NCBI RefSeq assembly: GCF_009296025.1
Contig: NZ_CP045178.1
Coordinates: 4,588,001-4,652,000 of the forward strand
Length of the DNA: 64,000 nt
Reading direction: 5' to 3'
Source: Streptomyces tsukubensis
GTDB lineage: Bacteria > Actinomycetota > Actinomycetes > Streptomycetales > Streptomycetaceae
The notes below the pieces were generated by a model. The model was not told the DNA's origin, did not search any database, and was given only the letters and a program-made list of their open reading frames with translations. The position numbers were made by a program, and so were the translations under genes. Shown here one piece after another: positions 51,033 through 58,903 of this stretch (position 1 is the first letter of the stretch; each line of letters opens with the position of its first letter).

Positions 51033-52232
51033 GTGAATGTGCTGGACATCCTGCTGCTGCTCGCCGCCCTGTGGTTCGCGATCGTCGGTTATCGCCAGGG
51101 GTTCGTCGTCGGCATCCTGTCGGTGACCGGCTTCCTCGGCGGCGGCCTCATCGCGGTGTATCTGCTGCCCGTGATCTGGGACAGCCTCACGGACGGGGCA
51201 GAGGTGAGTACGACGGCTGCGGTCGTCGCGGTCATCGTGGTGATCGTCTGTGCCTCGGTGGGCCAGGCGTTCACCACCCACCTCGGCAACAAGCTCCGCA
51301 GATACATCACGTGGACTCCCGCGCGTGCGCTGGACGCCACCGGCGGCGCCCTCGTCAATGTCGCGGCGATGCTGCTGGTCGCCTGGCTGATCGGCTCGGC
51401 GCTCGCCGGTACCACCCTGCCGACGGTTGGCAAGGAGGTCCGTAGCTCCAAAGTGCTCCTCGGGGTCTCAAGGACGCTGCCCCAGCAGGCCGACAACTGG
51501 TTCGCGGACTTCAGTTCCGTCCTCGCGCAGAACGGTTTCCCGCAGGTCTTCAGTCCCTTCTCGAACGAGCCCATCAACGAGGTCAGTCCCCCCGACCCCA
51601 AGCTCGCCTCGGGGCCGGTCGCGCGCGACGCCAAGCAGTCCATCGTCAAGGTCGTCGGTACCGCGCCGAGCTGCGGCAAGGTCCTCGAAGGGTCCGGTTT
51701 CGTCTTCGGTGACCACCGGGTGATGACCAACGCGCACGTCGTCGGCGGGGTCGACGAGCCGACCGTCCAGGTAGGCGGCGAGGGACGGCTCTACGACGCG
51801 AAGGTCGTCGTCTACGACTGGAAGCGTGACATCGCCGTACTGGACGTGCCGTCACTGAACGCCCCCGCCCTGGACTTCACCGACTCGGACGCCTCGGCCG
51901 ACGACGGCGCCATCGTGGCCGGCTTCCCCGAGAACGGCTCGTACGACGTACGGCCCGCCCGTCTGCGCGGCCGTATCACCGCCAGCGGCCCCGACATCTA
52001 CCACCGGTCCACCGTCCGCCGTGACGTCTACTCGCTGTACGCGACCGTCCGCCAGGGCAACTCGGGCGGACCGCTGCTGACCCCGCAGGGCAAGGTGTAC
52101 GGCGTGGTCTTCGCCAAGTCGCTCGACGACGCGGACACGGGCTACGCGCTCACGGCCGACGAGGTCAGCGAGGACGCCCAGCAGGGCAGGACCGCCACCG
52201 AGCAGGTCGACAGCCAGGGTTGCGCTCTCTGA
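51033..52232 (+). CDS. MarP-like membrane serine protease (CvpA-trypsin)
   Basis: A 399-aa membrane-anchored, trypsin-fold protease. Four TM helices in the first 145 residues form the CvpA/colicin V production domain (VLDILLLLAALWFAIVGYRQG opens helix 1, in part). The protease domain has His in VMTNAHVVGG, Asp in DWKRDIAVLDV and Ser in VRQGNSGGPLLTPQG. Mycobacterium tuberculosis MarP (about 397 aa, same layout) protects the cell from acid. Conserved Cys pairs (TAPSCGKVL and SQGCAL) may form a disulfide, as in MarP. The GTG at 51033 opens directly at the first TM helix. Same strand and close to the NUDIX gene, so probably co-transcribed. Confidence 0.92.
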   Translation: MNVLDILLLLAALWFAIVGYRQGFVVGILSVTGFLGGGLIAVYLLPVIWDSLTDGAEVSTTAAVVAVIVVIVCASVGQAFTTHLGNKLRRYITWTPARALDATGGALVNVAAMLLVAWLIGSALAGTTLPTVGKEVRSSKVLLGVSRTLPQQADNWFADFSSVLAQNGFPQVFSPFSNEPINEVSPPDPKLASGPVARDAKQSIVKVVGTAPSCGKVLEGSGFVFGDHRVMTNAHVVGGVDEPTVQVGGEGRLYDAKVVVYDWKRDIAVLDVPSLNAPALDFTDSDASADDGAIVAGFPENGSYDVRPARLRGRITASGPDIYHRSTVRRDVYSLYATVRQGNSGGPLLTPQGKVYGVVFAKSLDDADTGYALTADEVSEDAQQGRTATEQVDSQGCAL

Positions 52233-52941
52233 CTCCCCGATTTCCCCCCGCCCCTTGGGACGAGCTGCCCGCCCCATGGGGTGAGTTCCCCACGCCCCGG
52301 CAGCCGCCGAAGCGGGACCGCGCGAATGGGCGCGAATGGGTGCGATGGGCGCGGGAAGAAGAGCGGAAGAACTCTCGCGCCCACCGCGGTGCCAGTCGTA
52401 CGGAGTGTGCCGCCTCGCGACGGGACCGTACCCGCGAGGGGATACCGCTCAGTCGCGGGTGTGGCGGAGCCGCGCGGAGACCCAGCGGGCCCTGCGGCGG
52501 AGAATATGGGGGATGCCGATTCCCTCCTGGGAGGGATGTTCGTGGCCCTGTACGCGCGGGCCGACCCCCTCATGGCTGTTCAGCGCTGCGGCTGAGCGGC
52601 GGTTTCGTGCTGCGTCACTGTAGTCGTGCGTCCAGCCCATACCCCGACGTCTGCCCGTGCCACATGGTCGGTAATCGCGCTCGGGCGCCTCAATTGGCCT
52701 ATGCGGCAGGCAATTGGCTGCCCGTCGGACAGGCGTTCGTGTCCGGTGACCGGCTTTCCCGGGAGCCCCATGAGTCTCAGCCGCGGATGGACCCGGAGAA
52801 CGTAGGAAGGATGGACCCCGGGCACCCCCGGGTACACGCGACGGCCCCCCGTCTCCGGGCCTCGGCGACCGATCCCGGGCGGGCTCCCTGCCGTGCTCAA
52901 CGAGCGGCTCCCGCCGTGCTCAACGAGCGGCCCCCGCCTCC
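52233..52941. other. 709-bp gap between MarP-like and hydrolase genes
   Basis: No supported gene. A GCGAATGGGC-type repeat lies at about 52323-52355, and several Pro/Arg-rich frames are open on both strands but look like GC shadows. The convergent genes would both end here. I see only modest hairpins near 52810-52840. Confidence 0.45.
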
Positions 52942-53880
52942 TCAGCGGTCAGGCTCGGGATCCTTGAGCCAGTTCACCAGCTCGGTGGAGAAACCGATCG
53001 GGTCCTCCTCGTGCGGGAAGTGGCCGAGGCCGTCGAAGAGCCGCCAGCGGTAGGGCGCCTCGACGTACTCCCCGGACCCGGCGGCGCTACGGGTGCGCAT
53101 CACCGGGTCGAGCGATCCGTGCAGATGCAGTGTCGGCACCCGTACGGGCCGCTTCATCCTGCGGTTGAACTGGACCCCGTCCGGCCTCGCCAGGGACCGC
53201 ACCATCCACCGGTAGGGCTCCACCGTGCAGTGCGCCGTCGAAGGGATGCACATCGCCCGCCGATACGTGTCCACGGCCTCGTCGTCCGGCAGGCACGGCC
53301 CCGACCAGTCCCGCAGCAGCCTCCCGACCAAGGCCCCGTCGTCCGCGACGAGCTGACGCTCGGGCACCCACGGGCGCTGGAACCCCCACACGTACGACCC
53401 CGCCGAGGTCTGCCTCGGGTCGGACAGCATGGCTGAGCGCCAGCGGCGCGGATGCGGCATGGAGGAGACCGCGAGACGGCGTACGAGTTTTGGCCGCATC
53501 ACCGCCGCCGTCCACGCGAGATATCCGCCGAGATCGTGGCCGACCAGCGCCGCGTCCGGTTCACCGAGTGACCTGATGACGCCGGTGATGTCCAGCGCGA
53601 GGTTGGCCGGGTCGTAGCCGCGCGGTGTCCTGTCACTGCCCCCGACCCCGCGCAGATCCATCGCGACGGCCCGGTAACCGGCCTCGGCGAGGGCCGTCAT
53701 CTGGTGCCGCCACGCCCACCAGAACTGCGGAAAGCCATGCAGCAGCAGCACCAGCGGCCCTTCGCCCGCCTCGGCGATGTGGAAGCGGGCGCCGTTGGCG
53801 GCGACGTCCCTGTGGGTCCAGGGGCCCTCGATCCGTACGACAGAGGCGGGTTGCGCCGAATGGGTGTCGGTGTCCGTCAT
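52942..53880 (-). CDS. Alpha/beta hydrolase, epoxide hydrolase-like
   Basis: 312 aa. The oxyanion motif is LLHGFPQFWWAW and the nucleophile elbow is VGHDLGGYLAW, with Asp as in epoxide hydrolases and haloalkane dehalogenases. The acid is likely in HLHGSLDPVM and the base His in GLGHFPHEEDP. The cap domain carries a Trp/Tyr-rich region (YVWGFQRPWVPER). The start ATG at 53880 overlaps the holin-family gene stop (ATGA), so the two are coupled. The substrate cannot be assigned. Confidence 0.88.
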   Translation of the reverse strand: MTDTDTHSAQPASVVRIEGPWTHRDVAANGARFHIAEAGEGPLVLLLHGFPQFWWAWRHQMTALAEAGYRAVAMDLRGVGGSDRTPRGYDPANLALDITGVIRSLGEPDAALVGHDLGGYLAWTAAVMRPKLVRRLAVSSMPHPRRWRSAMLSDPRQTSAGSYVWGFQRPWVPERQLVADDGALVGRLLRDWSGPCLPDDEAVDTYRRAMCIPSTAHCTVEPYRWMVRSLARPDGVQFNRRMKRPVRVPTLHLHGSLDPVMRTRSAAGSGEYVEAPYRWRLFDGLGHFPHEEDPIGFSTELVNWLKDPEPDR

Positions 53881-54377
53881 GAAGACGAGCGTGCCACAGC
53901 CGGAGCCGTCTCACCGCCCCGCTCGTTCAGCGCGGGGAACCGGGTCAGGTCGGGGATCTCGGCACGCGGGTGCGGCTTGACATGGCCGAGCACCGCGGCC
54001 GTCTCCTTGGCGGAGGCCACCGTCTTCTGCGGCCCCTTGCCGTTCTTCGCCTTCTTCGCGAAGACCATGGCGATGAGCCCGAGGAGACCCGCGACGAGCA
54101 CACTGGCGGCGAAGGACAGCAGGAAGCAGACCGAGATGTGCCATCCGCTCCAGGACTGGATGCCGTAGGCGAGGGCGAAGCTCAGCATCGGCAGCGAGAA
54201 GATCAGCACAGCGGCGGCCACGGCGCCCGCACCTCCGCTGACCGCACCCCGCTTCACGTCGTGCCGCAACTGCGCCTTGGCCAGCGCGATCTCGTCGTGC
54301 ATCAGCGAGGACATCTCGTCCGCGGCTGTGGCGACCAACTGGCCGAGGCTGCGGTCTGCGCTGTCGGGTGCGCTCAT
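53877..54377 (-). CDS. Phage holin family (DUF1469-like) membrane protein
   Basis: A 166-aa protein of the Phage_holin_3_6/YqjE type, chromosomal in actinobacteria and not phage-associated here. The N-terminal amphipathic helix (LGQLVATAADEMSSLMHDEIALAKAQL) precedes two TM helices (about 55-80 and 85-112). The C-terminal 50 residues are basic then polar (AKKAKNGKGPQ). Length and layout are normal for the family. It is coupled to the hydrolase gene. The function may be in envelope organisation, but this is not established. Confidence 0.82.
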   Translation of the reverse strand: MSAPDSADRSLGQLVATAADEMSSLMHDEIALAKAQLRHDVKRGAVSGGAGAVAAAVLIFSLPMLSFALAYGIQSWSGWHISVCFLLSFAASVLVAGLLGLIAMVFAKKAKNGKGPQKTVASAKETAAVLGHVKPHPRAEIPDLTRFPALNERGGETAPAVARSSS

Positions 54378-54401
54378 CGCGTACTCCTCATCTCTTTCTC
54401 T

Positions 54402-54488
54402 GCTGTCGGGCTGTCCGGTTCTGCTGTCTGGCTGCTGTCCGGTCCTGCTGTCCGGCTCTGACGTCCGGTTCCGCTGTCAGGCTCTGCT
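54402..54488. repeat. Degenerate 11-16 bp repeat upstream of the holin-family gene
   Basis: CTGTCCGGTTCTG-like units repeat six or seven times within the 54378-54771 gap, which has no supported gene. Confidence 0.75.
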
Positions 54489-54771
54489 CGCCCGGTGGGA
54501 TGCGTCCGGTCGAGTCTGCCCGGAGGTGGTTCGGCACGTTCCCGCGGCCCGCCGTCGTGCCGGTTCGTGGTCCGTGCGTCCTCGTTCCCTCCGTCGCCGC
54601 TGCCGCCCGGGGTGGTCTGTCCCGTCGTCAGGGACCGGTGTCAGATCATGCCGGACTGTCGTCCTTGCCGCTTCCCCCGCTCGGCGCGGCGAAGCGTCTC
54701 TCTTCCGTAAGCCTGCGTCGCGCCGCCGCCTTCCGCTCGTGGATCTCCGCCATCCGCAGGTCCGACCGGCG

Positions 54772-56148
54772 CTAACCGCGATTCTCCTCCCCGTGCGTGT
54801 CGCGGACACCGGCCAGGTCCCCTCCGTGCTCCTCCTCGTCACGCAACCGGCGGTACACACCGTTCCTGGCCCTGAGCAGGACGCCCGCGAGGAGTACGGC
54901 GATGACGGAGCCGACGAGTACGGAGGCCTTCACCTCGTCGACCAGCCCGGCGTCGCCGGTGAAGGCCAGCTCCCCGATGAGCAGGGACACAGTGAAGCCG
55001 ATCCCGGCCAGCGTGGCTACGGCGAACACATCCGCCCAGGCCAGCTCCGCGCTGAGCGAGGCCCGCGTGAAACGGGCCGTGCACCACGTACCGAAGAAGA
55101 CCCCGATGGTCTTTCCCGCCACGAGACCGAGGACCACCCCCAACGTCTCCGGCCGTGTGAACACATCGGTGAGCGCCCCGCCCGTCACTGAGACACCGGC
55201 GGCGAAGAGCGCGAACAGTGGCACCGCGACACCCGCGGAGAGCGGCCGTACGAGATGTTCCACGCGCTCACCTGGCGAGTACGCCTCCCAGCGCCGGCCC
55301 TCGCCATCGGGAGGGCCCGCCGCCTCCGGGGCCCGGCCCTCGACATCCGCGGGCTCCGCCACCTCACGGCGCGTGCACCGCAGCATCAGCCCCATCGCGA
55401 CGCCCGCGATGGTGGCGTGGATGCCGCTGTTGTACATCAGCCCCCAGATCACCAGGGCCAGCGGAACATAGACGTACCAGCCCTTCACCCCGGTGCGCAG
55501 CAACACCCAGAAGAGGCCGAGCCCCACAGCCGCTCCCGCCAGTGCGAGGAAGTCGATGTCGCTGGTGAAGAAGACGGCGATGATCAGGATGGCGCCCAGG
55601 TCGTCCACGACGGCCAGGGTCAGCAGAAAGGCGCGCAGGGCCGAGGGGAGGGACGTGCCGAGGACGGCCAGAACGGCGAGCGCGAAGGCGATGTCGGTGG
55701 CGGTGGGCACGGCCCAGCCGCTGAGTGAGCCGCCGCCCGCCGAGCTGACCAGGGTGTAGACGAGGGCGGGCACGAGCATGCCGCAGGCGGCGGCCACCAC
55801 GGGGAGGACGGCGGTCTTGGGGTCGCGCAGCTCACCCGCGACCAGTTCCCGTTTCAGCTCGACACCGGCGACGAAGAAGAACACCGCGAGCAGGCCGTCG
55901 GAGGCCCAGTGCTCCACGGAGAGGTGGAGACCCAGCGTGGACGGCCCGAAGTGGAAGTCGCGTACCGCCTCGTAGCTGTCGACGAGCGGGGTGTTCGCCC
56001 AGACCAGCGCGGCCACGGCCCCCACCAGCAGGAGTACGCCACCGACCGTCTCGGTCCTCAGTGCTTCCGCGACGGCTGCGCGCTCGGGCAGCGGAAGGCG
56101 GCCGAGAAGAGTCCGTCCGGGCAGCGGGGAACGAGGGGGCGGGGCCAT
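54772..56148 (-). CDS. nhaA: Na+/H+ antiporter NhaA
   Basis: Electrogenic 2H+/Na+ exchanger. 458 aa, 12 TM-type layout. Seen: ESVGGV-like first helix (ETVGGVLLLVGAVAALVWANT), the ELKRE motif after FFFVAGVELKRELVAGEL, the ion-binding pair in TLAVVDDLGAI (Asp163/164 of E. coli numbering), and the helix-IV break ATDIAFALA with Asp133. The C-terminal part keeps GIGFTVSLLIGELAF. The N-terminus is extended by about 30 residues (Pro-rich) and the tail has a polar end with EEEHGGD. Isolated from acs by a 470-bp gap. Confidence 0.95.
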   Translation of the reverse strand: MAPPPRSPLPGRTLLGRLPLPERAAVAEALRTETVGGVLLLVGAVAALVWANTPLVDSYEAVRDFHFGPSTLGLHLSVEHWASDGLLAVFFFVAGVELKRELVAGELRDPKTAVLPVVAAACGMLVPALVYTLVSSAGGGSLSGWAVPTATDIAFALAVLAVLGTSLPSALRAFLLTLAVVDDLGAILIIAVFFTSDIDFLALAGAAVGLGLFWVLLRTGVKGWYVYVPLALVIWGLMYNSGIHATIAGVAMGLMLRCTRREVAEPADVEGRAPEAAGPPDGEGRRWEAYSPGERVEHLVRPLSAGVAVPLFALFAAGVSVTGGALTDVFTRPETLGVVLGLVAGKTIGVFFGTWCTARFTRASLSAELAWADVFAVATLAGIGFTVSLLIGELAFTGDAGLVDEVKASVLVGSVIAVLLAGVLLRARNGVYRRLRDEEEHGGDLAGVRDTHGEENRG

Positions 56149-56267
56149 GGTGCGATACCTCCGGGAAGGCGCGGGTCGACGACGGCGACCCCTGTTCCGG
56201 GCATCGCTCGATGTACTGCCGACCAGACTTCCCGGCGCCCCTGTTCAATTGCCGCGTTGACCGCGCG

Positions 56268-56283
56268 TGTTTCACGTGAAACG
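56268..56283. promoter_or_regulatory. parS site (ParB centromere)
   Basis: TGTTTCACGTGAAACG contains the 14-bp perfect palindrome GTTTCACGTGAAAC (56269-56282). This equals the bacterial parS consensus TGTTTCACGTGAAACA at 15 of 16 positions. Streptomyces carries about 20 parS sites around oriC, bound by ParB to organise segregation. It lies in the 56149-56620 gap between nhaA and acs. Confidence 0.9.
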
Positions 56284-56352
56284 TCCAGCTTGTGGCTTCT
56301 GGAACAGTGGGTTCCCACGTGATAAGCGGCCTACGGGATTTCCCCCACCCTA

Positions 56353-56413
56353 AGGGGTCCTTGCGATATGGGCCCCCGCGGCCTGATCGGACTCCCCTAT
56401 TGCAAGGACCCCT
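56353..56413. repeat. Palindromic element, copy 2
   Basis: Arms AGGGGTCCTTGCGATA (56353-56368) and TATTGCAAGGACCCCT (56398-56413). The centre has GCGGCCTGATC (56378-56388), which is the reverse complement of the copy 1 centre, so the element lies inverted relative to 45135-45194. Confidence 0.85.
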
Positions 56414-56529
56414 AACGGTCGGCGCCGAACCTCCTGAGGCCGCACCGAGCCCCGTACCGCCCGAGGGCCTCGGACGGCCCGTGAGCCTCGCCGCGTACGG
56501 TCCGTGGCCCTCCACCGTCGGAACGGCGA

Positions 56530-56567
56530 AGGGCCACCGGGCGTCTGTACGCGTGCCCGGTGGCCCT
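56530..56567 (-). terminator. acs terminator
   Basis: Perfect 13-bp arms AGGGCCACCGGGC (56530-56542) and GCCCGGTGGCCCT (56555-56567), 53 bp after the acs stop read on the minus strand. Confidence 0.8.
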
Positions 56568-56620
56568 CCGGCAGTGTCCGGGGGACCCCCGCGGTCTGTG
56601 CCGTGTGTCCGTACGTCCGG

Positions 56621-58573
56621 TCAGTCCTCGCTCGACGCGCTCGGCAGCTTGGTCTGGATGAGATCCATGACCGAGGAGTCAGTGAGTGTGCTGACGTCCC
56701 CCAGCTCCCTGTTCTCCGCGATGTCCCGCAGAAGCCGACGCATGATCTTGCCGGAGCGGGTCTTCGGCAGCTCCGCGACGGGCAGGACCCGCTTCGGCTT
56801 GGCGATCGGACCGAGCGCCGAGCCCACATGGTTGCGGAGCTGCGCCACCAGGTCGTCGGACTCGGCCGCCGTACCGCGCAGGATCACGAAGGCCACGATC
56901 GCCTGTCCCGTCGTCTCGTCGGCGGCGCCGACCACCGCGGCCTCCGCGACCGACGGGTGGGAGACGAGCGCCGACTCGACCTCGGTGGTCGAGATGTTGT
57001 GGCCGGAGACCAGCATCACGTCGTCGACGCGGCCGAGCAGCCAGATGTCGCCGTCGTCGTCCTTCTTCGCGCCGTCGCCGGCGAAGTACTTGCCCTCGTA
57101 GCGGGACCAGTAGGTGTCGAGGAAGCGCTGGTCGTCGCCCCAGATGGTGCGGAGCATCGACGGCCACGGCTCGGTGAGGACGAGGTAGCCGCCACCGCCG
57201 TCCGGTACCTCGTGGCCCTCGTCGTCCACGACGGTGGCCGAGATTCCGGGCAGCGCCCGCTGCGCGGAGCCAGGCTTGGTGTGGGTCACGCCGGGCAGCG
57301 GCGCGATCATCATGGCGCCGGTCTCCGTCTGCCACCAGGTGTCGACGATGGGGCACTTGCCCTTGCCGATGTTCTCCCGGTACCACATCCACGCCTCGGG
57401 GTTGATCGGCTCACCGACCGAGCCGAGGACCCGCAGCGACGACAGGTCGAACTTGGCGGGGATGTCGTCGCCCCACTTCATGAAGGTACGGATCGCCGTC
57501 GGCGCCGTGTAGAGCAGCGAGACGCCGTACTTCTGCACGATCTCCCAGAAGCGGCCCTGGTGCGGGGTGTCGGGCGTGCCCTCGTACAGCACCTGGGTGG
57601 CCCCGTTGGAGAGCGGCCCGTAGACGATGTACGAATGGCCGGTCACCCAGCCGATGTCGGCCGTGCACCAGTAGACATCGGTCTCCGGCTTGAGGTCGAA
57701 GACCGCGTGGTGGGTGTAGGAGGCCTGCGTGAGGTAGCCGCCCGAGGTGTGCAGGATGCCCTTCGGCTTACCCGTGGTGCCCGAGGTGTAGAGGATGAAC
57801 AGCGGGTGCTCCGCGTCGAACGCCTCGGGGGTGTGCTCCGCCGACTGACGGCCGGTGACCTCGTGCCACCAGACATCGCGGTCGTTCCAGGCGATGTCCT
57901 GGCCGGTGCGGCGGACCACGACGACATGTTCGACCGTGTCGAAGCGGGCCACGGCGTCGTCGACGGCGGGCTTGAGCGCCGAGGGCTTGCCCCTGCGGTA
58001 GCCGCCGTCGGAGGTGATGACGACCTTGGCGTCGGCGTCGGCGATACGGGCGGCGATGGCGTCGGCGGAGAAGCCTCCGAAGACCACGGAGTGCGCCGCT
58101 CCGATCCGCGCGCAGGCCAGCATCGCGAAGACGGCCTCGGGGATCATCGGCAGGTAGACCGCGACCCTGTCGCCCTTGCGTACGCCCAGTTCGAGGAGGG
58201 CGTTGGCGGCGCGGGAGACCTCGTCCTTGAGTTCGGCGTAGGTGATGGCCCGGCTGTCACCGGGCTCCCCTTCGAAGTGGATGGCGACGCGGCCGCCGTT
58301 GCCTGCCTCGACGTGACGGTCGACGCAGTTGTACGCCACGTTCAGCTCGCCGTCGGCGAACCACTTGGCGAAGGGCGGGTTGGACCAGTCAAGCGTCTCG
58401 GTCGGCTCGGTCGCCCAGGTCAGGCGGCGGGCCTGCTCGGCCCAGAAGCCGAGCCTGTCAGCCTTGGCCTGTTCATACGCCTCCGCCTTGACGTTGGCGG
58501 CGGCGGCCAGGTCGGCGGGCGGCGCGAACCTACGCTCCTCACGAAGCAGGTTGGCCAGGCTTTCGTTGCTCAC
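56621..58573 (-). CDS. acs: Acetyl-CoA synthetase
   Basis: Activates acetate to acetyl-CoA through acetyl-AMP. 650 aa from the GTG at 58573 ([19 protein letters not shown]), preceded by GGGAGAGGGAGA; an upstream frame to 58642 exists but is not needed. Adenylating-enzyme motifs: P-loop [44 protein letters not shown] and the [14 protein letters not shown] end with the Lys that is reversibly acetylated in the family. Full length relative to E. coli Acs (about 650). A DasR-like site lies 113 bp upstream. Confidence 0.97.
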   Translation of the reverse strand: MSNESLANLLREERRFAPPADLAAAANVKAEAYEQAKADRLGFWAEQARRLTWATEPTETLDWSNPPFAKWFADGELNVAYNCVDRHVEAGNGGRVAIHFEGEPGDSRAITYAELKDEVSRAANALLELGVRKGDRVAVYLPMIPEAVFAMLACARIGAAHSVVFGGFSADAIAARIADADAKVVITSDGGYRRGKPSALKPAVDDAVARFDTVEHVVVVRRTGQDIAWNDRDVWWHEVTGRQSAEHTPEAFDAEHPLFILYTSGTTGKPKGILHTSGGYLTQASYTHHAVFDLKPETDVYWCTADIGWVTGHSYIVYGPLSNGATQVLYEGTPDTPHQGRFWEIVQKYGVSLLYTAPTAIRTFMKWGDDIPAKFDLSSLRVLGSVGEPINPEAWMWYRENIGKGKCPIVDTWWQTETGAMMIAPLPGVTHTKPGSAQRALPGISATVVDDEGHEVPDGGGGYLVLTEPWPSMLRTIWGDDQRFLDTYWSRYEGKYFAGDGAKKDDDGDIWLLGRVDDVMLVSGHNISTTEVESALVSHPSVAEAAVVGAADETTGQAIVAFVILRGTAAESDDLVAQLRNHVGSALGPIAKPKRVLPVAELPKTRSGKIMRRLLRDIAENRELGDVSTLTDSSVMDLIQTKLPSASSED

Positions 58574-58685
58574 GACATCTCCCTCTCCCGGGGTGGCTGT
58601 ATCTGTACCCGCACCCAGGGTGTCCGTTGTGTCCCTGGCCACAGCTCATCAGACAGGTACCCCGGGTGACAAGAGCCGCCCCATA

Positions 58686-58701
58686 ATTGGTTTAGACCTA
58701 T
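58686..58701. promoter_or_regulatory. DasR dre-like site upstream of acs
   Basis: ATTGGTTTAGACCTAT resembles the DasR (GntR-family) consensus ACTGGTCTAGACCACT, keeping TGGT-TAGACC with one central change. It lies about 113 bp upstream of the acs start in an otherwise GC-rich gap, and a second TTGGTGGAC half-site follows. Assignment is tentative. Confidence 0.4.
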
Positions 58702-58861
58702 TGGTGGACTCGCTCGGCCGTCTCCCCGGCGTACCGGCCTCCGGATCGATTCCGTACGGATTCCGGAGGTCACCGGACGGGTTCCGGATGGGTTCCGGAC
58801 GGGTTCCGTACGAATGAGGAGGCCCGTACGTTTCACGGAGCGAAAGGGCGCGGGGTTCAGT

Positions 58862-58889
58862 CCGGGCACCGGGCGCGCCCGGTGCCCGG
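58862..58889 (-). terminator. 28-bp perfect palindrome after the SulP-CA gene
   Basis: CCGGGCACCGGGCG and its exact complement adjoin (58862-58889), 14 bp after the SulP-CA stop read on the minus strand. A GGGTTCCGGACG-type tandem repeat (about 58755-58815) lies further on in the gap. Confidence 0.8.
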
Positions 58890-58903
58890 CGTACCGGCCC
58901 AGC

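Noticed and set aside
52220..53053. 277-codon frame after the MarP-like gene
   Set aside because: Low-complexity Arg/Pro product that runs into the antisense hydrolase gene; no RBS.
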